Shown here: positions 42,601-51,775 of the stretch, piece by piece
Layout: every line of letters starts with the position of its first letter
Numbering within the stretch: the first letter of the stretch is position 1
NCBI RefSeq assembly: GCF_016741875.1
Contig: NZ_JAERRF010000004.1
Span: 372,001-436,000 of the forward strand
Length of the DNA stretch: 64,000 bases
DNA from: Streptomyces coffeae
GTDB lineage: Bacteria; Actinomycetota; Actinomycetes; Streptomycetales; Streptomycetaceae
Direction: 5' to 3'
The notes under the pieces: model-generated
Databases searched by the model: none
Told to the model about the DNA's origin: nothing
The model's input: only the letters and a program-made list of their open reading frames with translations
Position numbers and translations under genes: made by a program

Positions 42601-44226
42601 TCAGGCGTCGGTCGTCGTCGTGGCGGCGGCCGTGGCCCGCGCCCAGCGGTAGTCGGCCTTGCCGCTGGGGGAGCGCTGGATCCGGTCGGTGAAGACGACG
42701 GTACGGGGGATCTTGTAGCCCGCGAGCCGGGTGCGGCAGTGCTCCCTGACCGCGTCGGCGGTCAGCGACGTCACCCCGTCCCGGGGCTGGACGACGGCCG
42801 CGACCCGGTTGCCCCAGCGCTCGTCCGGGACCCCCGCGACCAGCGCGTCGTACACGTCCGGATGGGCCTTGAGGGCCTGTTCCACCTCTTCCGGATAGAC
42901 CTTCTCACCACCGGTGTTGATGCACTGGGAGCCCCGTCCCAGGACCGTGACCACACCGTCCTCGTCGACCGTCGCCATGTCCCCGAGCAGCACCCAGCGT
43001 TCACCGCGCGCCGCGAAGAAGGTCTCGGCGGTCTTCTTCGGGTCGTTGTAGTAGCCGAGCGGCACATGGCCGTGCTGGGCGAGACGGCCGGGCACACCCG
43101 GCGCGGCGGGCTCCAGCGTCACCGGGTCGACCACGGTGGTACGGGTGTTGACCCGCAGCCGGAAGCCCTTCTCGGGGCCGGAGTCCTCGGTGGCCGTACC
43201 GTTGAAACCGGACTCCGAGGAGCCGAAGTTGTTGAGCAGCATCGCGTGCGGCACCAGTTCGGCGAACCGGGTGCGGACGGTGTCCGACAGGATCGCGCCC
43301 GAACTGCTGACGGTGATCAGCGAGGAGCGGTCGATGTCCTTCAGCGGCCCGCTCAGCGCGTCGATCAGCGGGCGCAGCATCGCGTCACCGACCAGCGAGA
43401 GACTGGTGACCCGCTCCTTCTCGACCGTCCTCAGCACCTCCTCGGGCGTGAACTTGCGGTGGAGGACCACCTTCTGCCCGTAGTGGAGGGCGACGAACGT
43501 GGTGAGGGTGGAGGTGCCGTGCATCAGCGGCGGGGCGGGGAAGAAGACCAGGCCCTCGCCGCCCGCCGCCACCCGCTCGGCCAATTCCTCCGGGCGGCCG
43601 ATGGGTTCACCGCTGGGAGCGCCGCCGCCGAGTCCGGAGAAGAACAGATCCTCCTGACGCCACATCACCCCCTTCGGCAGCCCGGTGGTGCCGCCGGTGT
43701 AGATGATGAAGCGGTCGTCCGCGGAGCGCGGCGCAAAACCGCGTGCGGCCGAACCCGCCGCCTCGGCCTCGGCGAACGGCACGGCCGACGCCGGACCCGG
43801 GCCGTCGCCCCCGCCGACCCGCAGCAGGTGGCGCAGGGTGTCGGTCCTCGGCACCGCGGCCGCCACCCGCTCGTCGAACTCGGCATCGAAGACCAGTGCG
43901 GCCAGGTCGGCGTCGCGGTAGAGGTGGACCAACTCCTCCTCGGTATAGCGGTAGTTCACATTCACCGGCACCGCGCGGATCTTCAGACAGGCCAGGACGG
44001 TCTGAAGGTATTCCACACCGTTGTACAGATGGAGCCCGACATGCTCACCGGGTCCGATCCCGCTGTCCAGGAGATGGTGGCCGATCCGGTTGGCCGCCTC
44101 GTCGAGCCCCGCATAGCCGAGCCTCCGCTCCCGTCCGGTGCCGGGGTGGTCCAGGTACACCAGGGCCTCCCGGCCGGGCACCGTGTCGGCGATCGACTCG
44201 AACAGGTCGGCAAGGTTGTACTCCAC
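42601..44226 (-). CDS. Acyl-CoA synthetase, FadD19-like
   Basis: The 541-residue enzyme has YTGGTTGLPKGVMWRQEDL, GDAMLRPLIDAL, GSSESGFNG, GDMATVDEDG and SINSGGEKVYPEEVE-type A8 (here CINTGGEKVYPEEVE), then SPSGKADYRWA. The GVMWR(Q/H)ED and GDAM(L/A)RPL(I/V)DAL segments are hallmarks of the FadD19 branch, which activates C26/C27 sterol side-chain acids in Mycobacterium and Rhodococcus. GTG start with GGAGGAG. It is divergent from the EchA19-like gene, as Rv3515c is from Rv3516. Confidence 0.92.
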   Translation of the reverse strand: MEYNLADLFESIADTVPGREALVYLDHPGTGRERRLGYAGLDEAANRIGHHLLDSGIGPGEHVGLHLYNGVEYLQTVLACLKIRAVPVNVNYRYTEEELVHLYRDADLAALVFDAEFDERVAAAVPRTDTLRHLLRVGGGDGPGPASAVPFAEAEAAGSAARGFAPRSADDRFIIYTGGTTGLPKGVMWRQEDLFFSGLGGGAPSGEPIGRPEELAERVAAGGEGLVFFPAPPLMHGTSTLTTFVALHYGQKVVLHRKFTPEEVLRTVEKERVTSLSLVGDAMLRPLIDALSGPLKDIDRSSLITVSSSGAILSDTVRTRFAELVPHAMLLNNFGSSESGFNGTATEDSGPEKGFRLRVNTRTTVVDPVTLEPAAPGVPGRLAQHGHVPLGYYNDPKKTAETFFAARGERWVLLGDMATVDEDGVVTVLGRGSQCINTGGEKVYPEEVEQALKAHPDVYDALVAGVPDERWGNRVAAVVQPRDGVTSLTADAVREHCRTRLAGYKIPRTVVFTDRIQRSPSGKADYRWARATAAATTTTDA

Positions 44227-44311
44227 GGCTCCTCCTGACCTGGTACCGGGCGGGCTCGGCGCTCATTACAGACCCGCGGGGGAGAGGTGGGAAGAGCCGC
44301 GGCCAAGAAAT

Positions 44312-44326
44312 CTGACGAGACGTCAG
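44312..44326. promoter_or_regulatory. Palindrome CTGACG-AGA-CGTCAG (operator copy 2)
   Basis: Located between the divergent FadD19-like and EchA19-like genes. It matches copy 1 at 38446 in both arms, in the preceding AT, and in a following AACTCTT. A perfect 6-bp-arm palindrome of this kind is typical of TetR-family operators. Confidence 0.7.
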
Positions 44327-44354
44327 CTAACTCTTGAAGTCGCACCCCGGCTCC

Positions 44355-44368
44355 TGCAACCTGTTGGC
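44355..44368. promoter_or_regulatory. KstR-like half-degenerate site
   Basis: TGCAACCTGTTGGC fits TnnAACnnGTTnnA except for the last base. It is 21 bp before the EchA19-like start, a position suited to repression. Confidence 0.4.
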
Positions 44369-44388
44369 GTCGAGACGGGAGGACTGCC

Positions 44389-45195
44389 GTGACAAGCGGG
44401 ACCGAACACCTCGTGGTGGAGCGCGTCGGCGCCACCCTCGTACTCGCCCTCAACCGCCCCGAGGCGAAGAACGCCCTCTCGCTGCCGATGCTGGTCGGGC
44501 TGTACGACGGCTGGCTCGAGGCCGATGCGGACGACTCCGTGCGCTCTGTGGTGCTCACCGGCGCGGGCGGTGTGTTCTGCGCCGGAATGGACCTCAAGGC
44601 ACTCGCGGGCGGCGGCCGGATGGCCGGAGACCACTACCGCGCCCGCCTGAAGGAGGACCCGGACCTCCACTGGAAGGCCATGCTGCGCCACCACCGGCCG
44701 CGCAAACCGGTGATCGCCGCCGTCGAGGGCCACTGTGTCGCGGGCGGCACCGAGATCCTCCAGGGCACCGACATCCGGATCGCCGGGCACGGTGCCACCT
44801 TCGGCCTCTACGAGGTGCGCCGCGGACTCTTCCCCATCGGCGGCTCCACGGTGCGGCTGGCCCGGCAGGTGCCGCGCACCCACGCCCTGGAGATGCTGCT
44901 CACCGGGCGCCCCTACGCCGCCGAGGAAGCCGCGCGGATCGGGCTGATCGGCCATGTCGTCGAGGACGGCGCGGCGCTGGACAAGGCACTGGAGATCGCC
45001 GCGCTGATCAACGCCAACGGTCCGCTGGCCGTCGAGGCGGTCAAGGAGTCCGTCTACGAGACCGCCGGGATGACCGAGACCGAGGGGCTGCGGTCCGAAC
45101 TCGAGCGCGGCTGGCCGGTGTTCGACACCGCCGACGCCAAGGAGGGCTCGAAGGCCTTCGCAGAGAAGCGGCCACCGGTCTACCGGCGGGCCTGA
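44389..45195 (+). CDS. Crotonase-family enoyl-CoA hydratase, EchA19-like
   Basis: The 268-residue protein has NRPEAKNALSLPML, oxyanion loop GAGGVFCAGMDLKALAGG, VEGHCVAGGTEILQGTDI with the catalytic Glu region, and FGLYEVRRGLFPIGGSTVRL. It hydrates enoyl-CoA esters. Its place divergent from a FadD19-like gene and before DUF35-Ltp genes suggests sterol or related side-chain beta-oxidation. GTG start with GGGAGGA. Confidence 0.92.
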   Translation: MTSGTEHLVVERVGATLVLALNRPEAKNALSLPMLVGLYDGWLEADADDSVRSVVLTGAGGVFCAGMDLKALAGGGRMAGDHYRARLKEDPDLHWKAMLRHHRPRKPVIAAVEGHCVAGGTEILQGTDIRIAGHGATFGLYEVRRGLFPIGGSTVRLARQVPRTHALEMLLTGRPYAAEEAARIGLIGHVVEDGAALDKALEIAALINANGPLAVEAVKESVYETAGMTETEGLRSELERGWPVFDTADAKEGSKAFAEKRPPVYRRA

Positions 45196-45272
45196 CCAGC
45201 GGCTACGCGCTCCCGTGCGCGGCCGATGCGCATCCGACCGGTCCGGACCGCCGGACAGAAGGAGACCCACCC

Positions 45273-46235
45273 ATGACCCCGGCTCCGTCCTCCGAGGCCC
45301 TCCAGGCCCCCCTGGTCGTCGAGTTCCCCTTCACCCGCTCCCTCGGACCGGTCCAGAGCGCCTTCCTCACCGGGCTGCGCGAGCGCACCGTGCTCGGGGT
45401 CCGCACCACCGACGGCCGGGTGCTCGTACCGCCCGTCGAATACGATCCGGTCACCGCCGACGAGCTGCGCGACCTGGTCGAGGTCGCCCCCACCGGCACC
45501 GTCACCACCTGGGCCTGGAACCCGTCGCCGAGCCGCGGCCAGCCTCTGGACACCCCCTTCGCCTGGGCGCTGGTACGGCTCGACGGCGCCGACACCGCCC
45601 TGCTGCACGCCCTCGACGCACCCGGGCCCGAGGCCGTGCACACCGGGATGCGGGTACGGATCCGCTGGGCCCCGGAACGCACCGGCGCCATCACCGACAT
45701 CGCCTGTTTCACACCGGAAACGGGTGCGGCCGAGGCGAGTGAACCCGCCTCGCACCGTGGTGCGTTCACCGACCCCGTGCGCGGGATCGTGGCGCCCGCG
45801 CGGCTGGACTACACCTACGCGCCCGGCCGCGCCCAGTCCCGTTTCCTGGCCGCCCTCGCCGACCGCAGGACCGTCGGGGAGCGCTGCCCGTCCTGCCACA
45901 AGGTCTATGTTCCGCCCCGGGGCGCCTGCCCCACCTGCGGGGTCGCCACCGCCGAACAGGTGGAGGTCGGCCCGCACGGCACCGTCACCACCTTCTGCAT
46001 CGTGAACATCAAGGCCAAGAACCTGGACATCGAGGTGCCGTACGTCTACGCGCACATCGCCCTGGACGGCGCCGGACTCGCCCTCCACGGCCGTATCGCG
46101 GGCATCCCCTACGACCAGGTGCGGATGGGGCTGCGGGTGGCGCCCGTATGGACCGAGGACGGCCGCTACCCCGACCACTACCGGCCCACCGGCGAACCCG
46201 ACGCCGACTACGACACCTACAAGGAGCTGTTGTAG
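45273..46235 (+). CDS. DUF35 protein with duplicated OB-fold and one zinc ribbon
   Basis: A 320-residue protein. Two DUF35-type OB regions are seen (about 60-150 and 240-300). The rubredoxin-like zinc ribbon (CPSCHKVYVPPRGACPTC, about 207-224) belongs to the second; the first has lost its ribbon. DUF35 proteins bind Ltp/SCP2-type thiolases and are needed for their folding or aldol cleavage activity (for example ChsH2 with Ltp2). Its stop codon abuts the next ATG. The layout matches Rv3521, the protein encoded before ltp4 in M. tuberculosis, as I recall it. Confidence 0.88.
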   Translation: MTPAPSSEALQAPLVVEFPFTRSLGPVQSAFLTGLRERTVLGVRTTDGRVLVPPVEYDPVTADELRDLVEVAPTGTVTTWAWNPSPSRGQPLDTPFAWALVRLDGADTALLHALDAPGPEAVHTGMRVRIRWAPERTGAITDIACFTPETGAAEASEPASHRGAFTDPVRGIVAPARLDYTYAPGRAQSRFLAALADRRTVGERCPSCHKVYVPPRGACPTCGVATAEQVEVGPHGTVTTFCIVNIKAKNLDIEVPYVYAHIALDGAGLALHGRIAGIPYDQVRMGLRVAPVWTEDGRYPDHYRPTGEPDADYDTYKELL

Positions 46236-47293
46236 ATGCGAGAGGTTGCCATCGTCGCCTTCGCGCAGAGCGACCACCGCCCCGACACCGCGGACGTGTC
46301 CGAGGTCGAGATGCTGCTGCCCGTCCTGCGCCGGGTGCTGGACGACGTCGGGCTCACCGCCGGGGAGATCGGCTTCACCTGCTCCGGCTCCTCCGACTAT
46401 CTGGCGGGCCGCGCCTTCTCGTTCACCATGGCCCTGGACGGCGTCGGCGCCTGGCCGCCGATCTCCGAGTCCCATGTCGAGATGGACGGCGCCTGGGCGC
46501 TGTACGAGGCATGGACCAAGCTGCTCACCGAAGAGGCCGACACCGCGCTCGTCTACTCCTACGGCAAGTCCTCGCCCGGCGATCTGCGCGAGGTGCTCAC
46601 CCGTCAGCTCGACCCGTACTACCTGGCGCCCCTGTGGCCGGACTCGGTCTCGCTGGCCGCCCTCCAGGCGCAGGCGCTCATCGACGCGGGGGAGACCGAC
46701 GAACGTGCGCTGGCCGGGGTCGCTGCCCGCACCCGCAGCGCCGCCGAGGACAACCCCCATGCCCAGCTCGCCGGTTCGGCCGGGCCCGAGCGGCTGCTCG
46801 ACACCCCGTATCTGGTGCGGCCGCTGCGCCGCCACGACTGCCCGCCGATCGGCGACGGCGCGGCCGCCGTCGTGCTCGCCGCCGGGGACACCGCCCGCCG
46901 GCTGTGCCGCCGCCCCGCCTGGATCCGCGGCATCGACCACCGCGTCGAACCGCACGCCTTGGGCGTACGCGATCTCACCCGCTCCCCCTCCGCGCGGCTG
47001 GCCGCCGAGCGCGCGGGCGCCTTCGACGCGCCCGTGGACACCGCCGAGCTGCACGCCCCGTTCACCTCGCAGGAGGTGATCCTCCGCCGTGAGCTGCGGC
47101 TCGGCGAGGACGTCAGTGTCAATCCGTCCGGCGGTGCGCTGGCCGCCAACCCCATGATGGCCGCCGGGCTGATCCGGCTCGGAGAGGCCGCCGCCGCCAT
47201 CCACCGCGGCGGCTCCGACCGGGCCGTGGCCCACGCCACCTCGGGCCCCTGCCTCCAGCAGAACCTGGTGGCGGTCCTGGAAGGAGACCCGCA

Positions 47294-47297
<4 letters not shown>
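46236..47297 (+). CDS. Lipid-transfer-protein-type thiolase, Ltp4-like
   Basis: The 353-residue thiolase-fold protein has FTCSGSSDYLAG at the position of the nucleophile loop (Cys followed by Ser-Gly), GDGAAAVVLA, LNPSGGAL-like VNPSGGALAANPMMAAGLIRL and C-terminal VAHATSGPCLQQN. Such short thiolases (about 350 residues) act with DUF35 partners, often as retro-aldolases rather than true thiolases. It is directly coupled to the DUF35 gene upstream and overlaps the Ltp3-like gene by four bases. Confidence 0.88.
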
Positions 47298-48460
<1,163 letters not shown>

Positions 48461-48542
48461 GCGTACTTCTTTCGTGGCCTGTCCGGCACCGGCCCACGGT
48501 CGCTAGGGTGGGGCGCGGACGACGATCCGGGAGGAGCCAGGC

Positions 48543-48788
48543 GTGGCCGAGATCACCACCACCGAACACCCCCTCACCTCCGGCTGGGAGAAGCCCGACC
48601 TCGACCTCACGGGCGCCCAGTGGCGCTCCAGCAGCCAGGGCGTGGGCGATGTGGAGATCGCCTTTGTGGAGGGGTTCATCGCGATGCGCCACGGCCGGCG
48701 CCCCGAGGACCCGGCGCTGATCTTCACCCCGGCCGAGTGGCGGGCCTTCGTCCTGGGCGCGCGGGACGGCGAGTTCGACCTCACGTAG
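48543..48788 (+). CDS. DUF397 domain protein
   Basis: The 81-residue product has AQWRSSSQGVGDVEIAFVEGFIAMR and the ending FTPAEWRAFVLGARDGEFDL, both diagnostic of DUF397. These small proteins usually sit beside an XRE-type regulator and act with it; none is adjacent here, so this copy is solitary. GTG with GGAGGAG. Confidence 0.9.
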   Translation: MAEITTTEHPLTSGWEKPDLDLTGAQWRSSSQGVGDVEIAFVEGFIAMRHGRRPEDPALIFTPAEWRAFVLGARDGEFDLT

Positions 48789-48837
48789 GCCCCGTCGGCG
48801 GACCGTTGCGGAGCGGCCCGCGGATTCCGGTGCGGAG

Positions 48838-48859
48838 TCCCCCAGCGGTGGCTGGGGGA
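48838..48859 (+). terminator. Hairpin after the DUF397 gene
   Basis: TCCCCCAGC-GGTG-GCTGGGGGA, a perfect 9-bp stem, 50 bp downstream. The CCCCCAGC...GCTGGGGG type is frequent between streptomycete genes. Confidence 0.7.
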
Positions 48860-48952
48860 GGAACGCAAGCCGCAGGAGAGGTGCCTGGCGGCGCGGGTCC
48901 GATGGGGTCCGTCGGACACGGCCTGAGCCTCGCGCTTCGAGCAACGGACCGT

Positions 48953-48977
48953 GGCCGGGCCGCCGGGCGGCCCGGCC
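48953..48977 (-). terminator. Hairpin after the MDMPI-like gene
   Basis: GGCCGGGCCGC-CGG-GCGGCCCGGCC, a perfect 11-bp stem, 15 bp past the stop codon of the minus-strand gene. Confidence 0.7.
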
Positions 48978-48991
48978 GGTGGTGTCCGGCG

Positions 48992-49684
48992 TTACGGCCA
49001 GGGCGCCAGCTCCGGCAGCGGCGTGGAGCCGCTGTCCAGCGGTCCGGGGACCTCACGCCCCGCCATCCACGCCGTCAGATCGCCGAGACGGCCCCGGACG
49101 GTCAGCGGCGCTCCCGCCCCCAGCTCCCGCCGCTCCGGCCCGTCGGTGGCCTCCAGGGTGAGCCGGACGCCCTCGGGCGCGCGCGGGGCCAGGAAGTCCA
49201 GCGCATGGGCACAGAACGCACGCGGCCAGTCCCCAGGGACCCGGCCGAGCCGGAGGTCCACGGTGTGAATCTCCAACTCCCGCCACCACGCCCGCAGCAC
49301 GGCCGCCACATCGCTGTCGCGGTGGCGCACGGGCCGCGCCCAGTCCCGCGGTCCCACCGCCGCCCACGCGTCCTCCGCCTCCGCGAGCGCGTCGGCCACC
49401 GCGGTGCGCAGCGCGTCGACGGAACGCGGGGCACCCGCCTCGATCGCGGCGTCCCGGGCCGGGCGGCCCCCGTCGTACACCTCGACCAGCTCGCCCTTCA
49501 GGGCGTAGCGCACCTGCCGGGCGAACGCCCGCCCCACGCCCTCGACATGGGAGAGCACATGCGCCCGGCTCCAGCCGGGCAACTCGCTCGGTTCGCGTAC
49601 CGAAACCTCCGTCAGACCGGTCAGCAGACCGCGCAACCGCCCATGTCCTGCCAGGACTTCGGTGCGCACCTCGTTGTGGTCCAT
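48992..49684 (-). CDS. Maleylpyruvate-isomerase/DinB-like mycothiol-dependent family protein
   Basis: The 230-residue product has an N-terminal four-helix DinB-like bundle with LPGWSRAHVLSHVEGVGRA (metal-binding His region) and a C-terminal SCP2-like/MDMPI part. The family (TIGR03083-type) uses mycothiol in some members; most have no known substrate. ATG at 49684 chosen; an upstream in-frame start would overlap the divergent CGNR gene. Confidence 0.85.
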   Translation of the reverse strand: MDHNEVRTEVLAGHGRLRGLLTGLTEVSVREPSELPGWSRAHVLSHVEGVGRAFARQVRYALKGELVEVYDGGRPARDAAIEAGAPRSVDALRTAVADALAEAEDAWAAVGPRDWARPVRHRDSDVAAVLRAWWRELEIHTVDLRLGRVPGDWPRAFCAHALDFLAPRAPEGVRLTLEATDGPERRELGAGAPLTVRGRLGDLTAWMAGREVPGPLDSGSTPLPELAPWP

Positions 49685-49737
49685 ACGATTCCCCCAGACC
49701 TCAGCTAATGGATAAAGCGAGAGGTTAGCATTAACAC

Positions 49738-50319
49738 ATGTCCGCACCACGGCTCTCCGTCGCCCTCGTCGTCACCATCCACCACGACGGCAAGGGAGGC
49801 GTCGCCGATGACCTCGAGACCACCGACGGACTCACCGCATGGGTGCGGGAGCACACCGGACCGCTGGGCGACGCCCTGGACGCCCGCGCCTTCAGCGCCG
49901 ACCCCGAAACCCTCACCGCCGTCACGGAGTTGCGCGCCGCGGTGCGCACCCTGTTCGCCCACGCCGTACGCACCGGGACGACCGGGCCCGTCGACACCGG
50001 CGCGCTCGGCCGGCTCAACGCGGCGGCCCGCGCGGCCCCGGGGGCGCCGCGGCTGGAGTGGCCCGAGGGGGGCGCGCCCGCGGTGCGTACGGTCCGGGCG
50101 GACGCGGCGCCGGAGCGCGACCGGCTGCTCGCGGCGCTCGCGGGGGACGCGATCGCACTGCTGGGCGGGGAGGAGCGAAAGCGGCTGCGGGCCTGCCCCG
50201 CACCGCGCTGTGTGCGCTATTTCGTCAAGGAGCACGCCCGGCAGGAGTGGTGCAAACCCTCCTGTGGCAACCGCGCCCGGGTGGCCCGCCATCACCGCCG
50301 CCACCGCGCCGCCGAGTAG
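49738..50319 (+). CDS. ABATE-domain protein with CGNR zinc finger
   Basis: The 193-residue product has an N-terminal ABATE-type domain (about 5-130), then the zinc finger ACPAPRCVRYFVKE ... WCKPSCGNRARVARHH with the CGNR motif. CGNR proteins are probable stress-responsive transcription factors. It is divergent from the MDMPI-like gene by 53 bp; the gap contains AGGTTAGCATTAAC, an AT-rich possible promoter or operator. Confidence 0.9.
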   Translation: MSAPRLSVALVVTIHHDGKGGVADDLETTDGLTAWVREHTGPLGDALDARAFSADPETLTAVTELRAAVRTLFAHAVRTGTTGPVDTGALGRLNAAARAAPGAPRLEWPEGGAPAVRTVRADAAPERDRLLAALAGDAIALLGGEERKRLRACPAPRCVRYFVKEHARQEWCKPSCGNRARVARHHRRHRAAE

Positions 50320-50403
50320 GTGTTTCTCCCTGGAGAAAGTCTGGTGCGCACGGCCTGCCGCCGTGCGCACCGACCCGTCCGTCCGTGAGTCCGGTGGTGA
50401 GCG

Positions 50404-51537
50404 TCAGCCCGGTGTGCGCCCCGCGTGCACCAGCGCGTCCGACTCGGCCAGGCCCGCCCACGGACGTTGCCGTCCCCGGCTCACCGCCTCGATGCCCCGC
50501 TCGTCGTAGCGGGCCGTCCGCAGCGACCACCCCAGATTGCCGTTCATCACGTTCCGCATGCCGTCCACGTAGGACTGCACATTCCGGCGTACGTCCGGAC
50601 CCACCCCGGCCCGGGAGAGCATCCTGGGCAGCCGGGCCGCGGTCTTCTCGAACCAGCGGTAGCGGGCGTTGGCGAGGTTGGCGATATGGCGCACCGCGTC
50701 CTCCAGATCGCCACCGGTCCGCTCCCGCCGGACGATCACGCTGTTGTGTACGTCCCCGGCCGCCAACTCCTTGTCCAGGGAGGCGATGTCGTTGGTGAAC
50801 ACCACCACGTCATCGGTGGCCTCCCGCATCTTGGCGAGTGGATGGCCGCCGTGGAGCGCGTCGGGGAGGGTGTAGCCGCCGAAGGGCTCATTGAGGTCCA
50901 GACACGGCTGCACTCCTATGGAGTGGCGGCGTAACGCGAGCACGGCGTCCACCGAGCGCGGCATACCGCCACCGGAACCGGTGCGCTCCAGGGCCTCGCG
51001 GTGGTACGAGTGCAGATACTCCAGCCAGTGATGGCGGAAACGTGCCCGCCACACCGGTGAGCGGCCGGAGTTGATCCGGCGCCACAGGTCGCGGAAGCCG
51101 GCCAGCAGCGGCCCGCCCGGCCGCTCGTACCCGTCCCCGGGCGCCTCCCGCGCGTCCGGGGTGTCCAGGGGCTCCTCGGTGATCCGGACGACATCGCCCA
51201 CCAGCCGTGCCACCGCCTCCGGGCGGTGGCCCAGTTCACCGTCGAACTGGTCGTCGAAGACGAAGTACCAGCCGACCAGGTCATTGCCCAGATTGAGATC
51301 CGCGCCCCTGGCCCCGGGGTAGAACAGCCCCGTCAGCACGTCGAAGCGCAGCGCGTCGTACTCCGCGGCGTCCTCGGCCCCCTCGAAGACACCGAACCGC
51401 GCCAGCCACTGGACGGTGTGCAGTCTGGCGGCCTCCGCATCCGGGCTGAGGCCGGCGGAGGCCGGGAAGTCGAAAAGGGCCGCCCGTCGCAGCAGTGCCG
51501 ACTGCCGGGCGTGAGACCGCGAAGCGCGTGTGGTCAT
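50404..51537 (-). CDS. Class I terpene synthase (sesquiterpene cyclase type)
   Basis: The 377-residue enzyme has FDDQFDG with canonical DDxxD at 95-99, NSE motif NDIASLDKE at 249-257, and a C-terminal ARY pair (about residue 351). The length and motifs match bacterial sesquiterpene cyclases such as pentalenene-type enzymes; the product cannot be deduced. No prenyl synthase or P450 is adjacent. Leu202 is encoded by TTA (50932-50934). It is divergent from the LAL regulator, which also has a TTA codon. Confidence 0.9.
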   Translation of the reverse strand: MTTRASRSHARQSALLRRAALFDFPASAGLSPDAEAARLHTVQWLARFGVFEGAEDAAEYDALRFDVLTGLFYPGARGADLNLGNDLVGWYFVFDDQFDGELGHRPEAVARLVGDVVRITEEPLDTPDAREAPGDGYERPGGPLLAGFRDLWRRINSGRSPVWRARFRHHWLEYLHSYHREALERTGSGGGMPRSVDAVLALRRHSIGVQPCLDLNEPFGGYTLPDALHGGHPLAKMREATDDVVVFTNDIASLDKELAAGDVHNSVIVRRERTGGDLEDAVRHIANLANARYRWFEKTAARLPRMLSRAGVGPDVRRNVQSYVDGMRNVMNGNLGWSLRTARYDERGIEAVSRGRQRPWAGLAESDALVHAGRTPG

Positions 51538-51775
51538 GATGCGAAACCGCCCCCCTCCATGAAGTGGATCACCCGCGCCGCATATACCACAGGGCATCAC
51601 GGCACCGGGGCAACCCGATGAATCCGGCCATCCTCGCCTGCGAAACGTGCCATCGATAGAGGACGAGTTGAAATGGTGCGTGCCCGTGGCAATGCCATGG
51701 GGAAAACGCCGGAGCGGGGGCTACGGAGCGTGCCAGACGCGCTACGCTCGGCGTTACCTGCCGGAGGGGAAGAAC

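Noticed and set aside
51747..51760. TTA trinucleotide upstream of the LAL start
   Set aside because: It is out of frame and upstream of the preferred GTG start, so it is not a codon.
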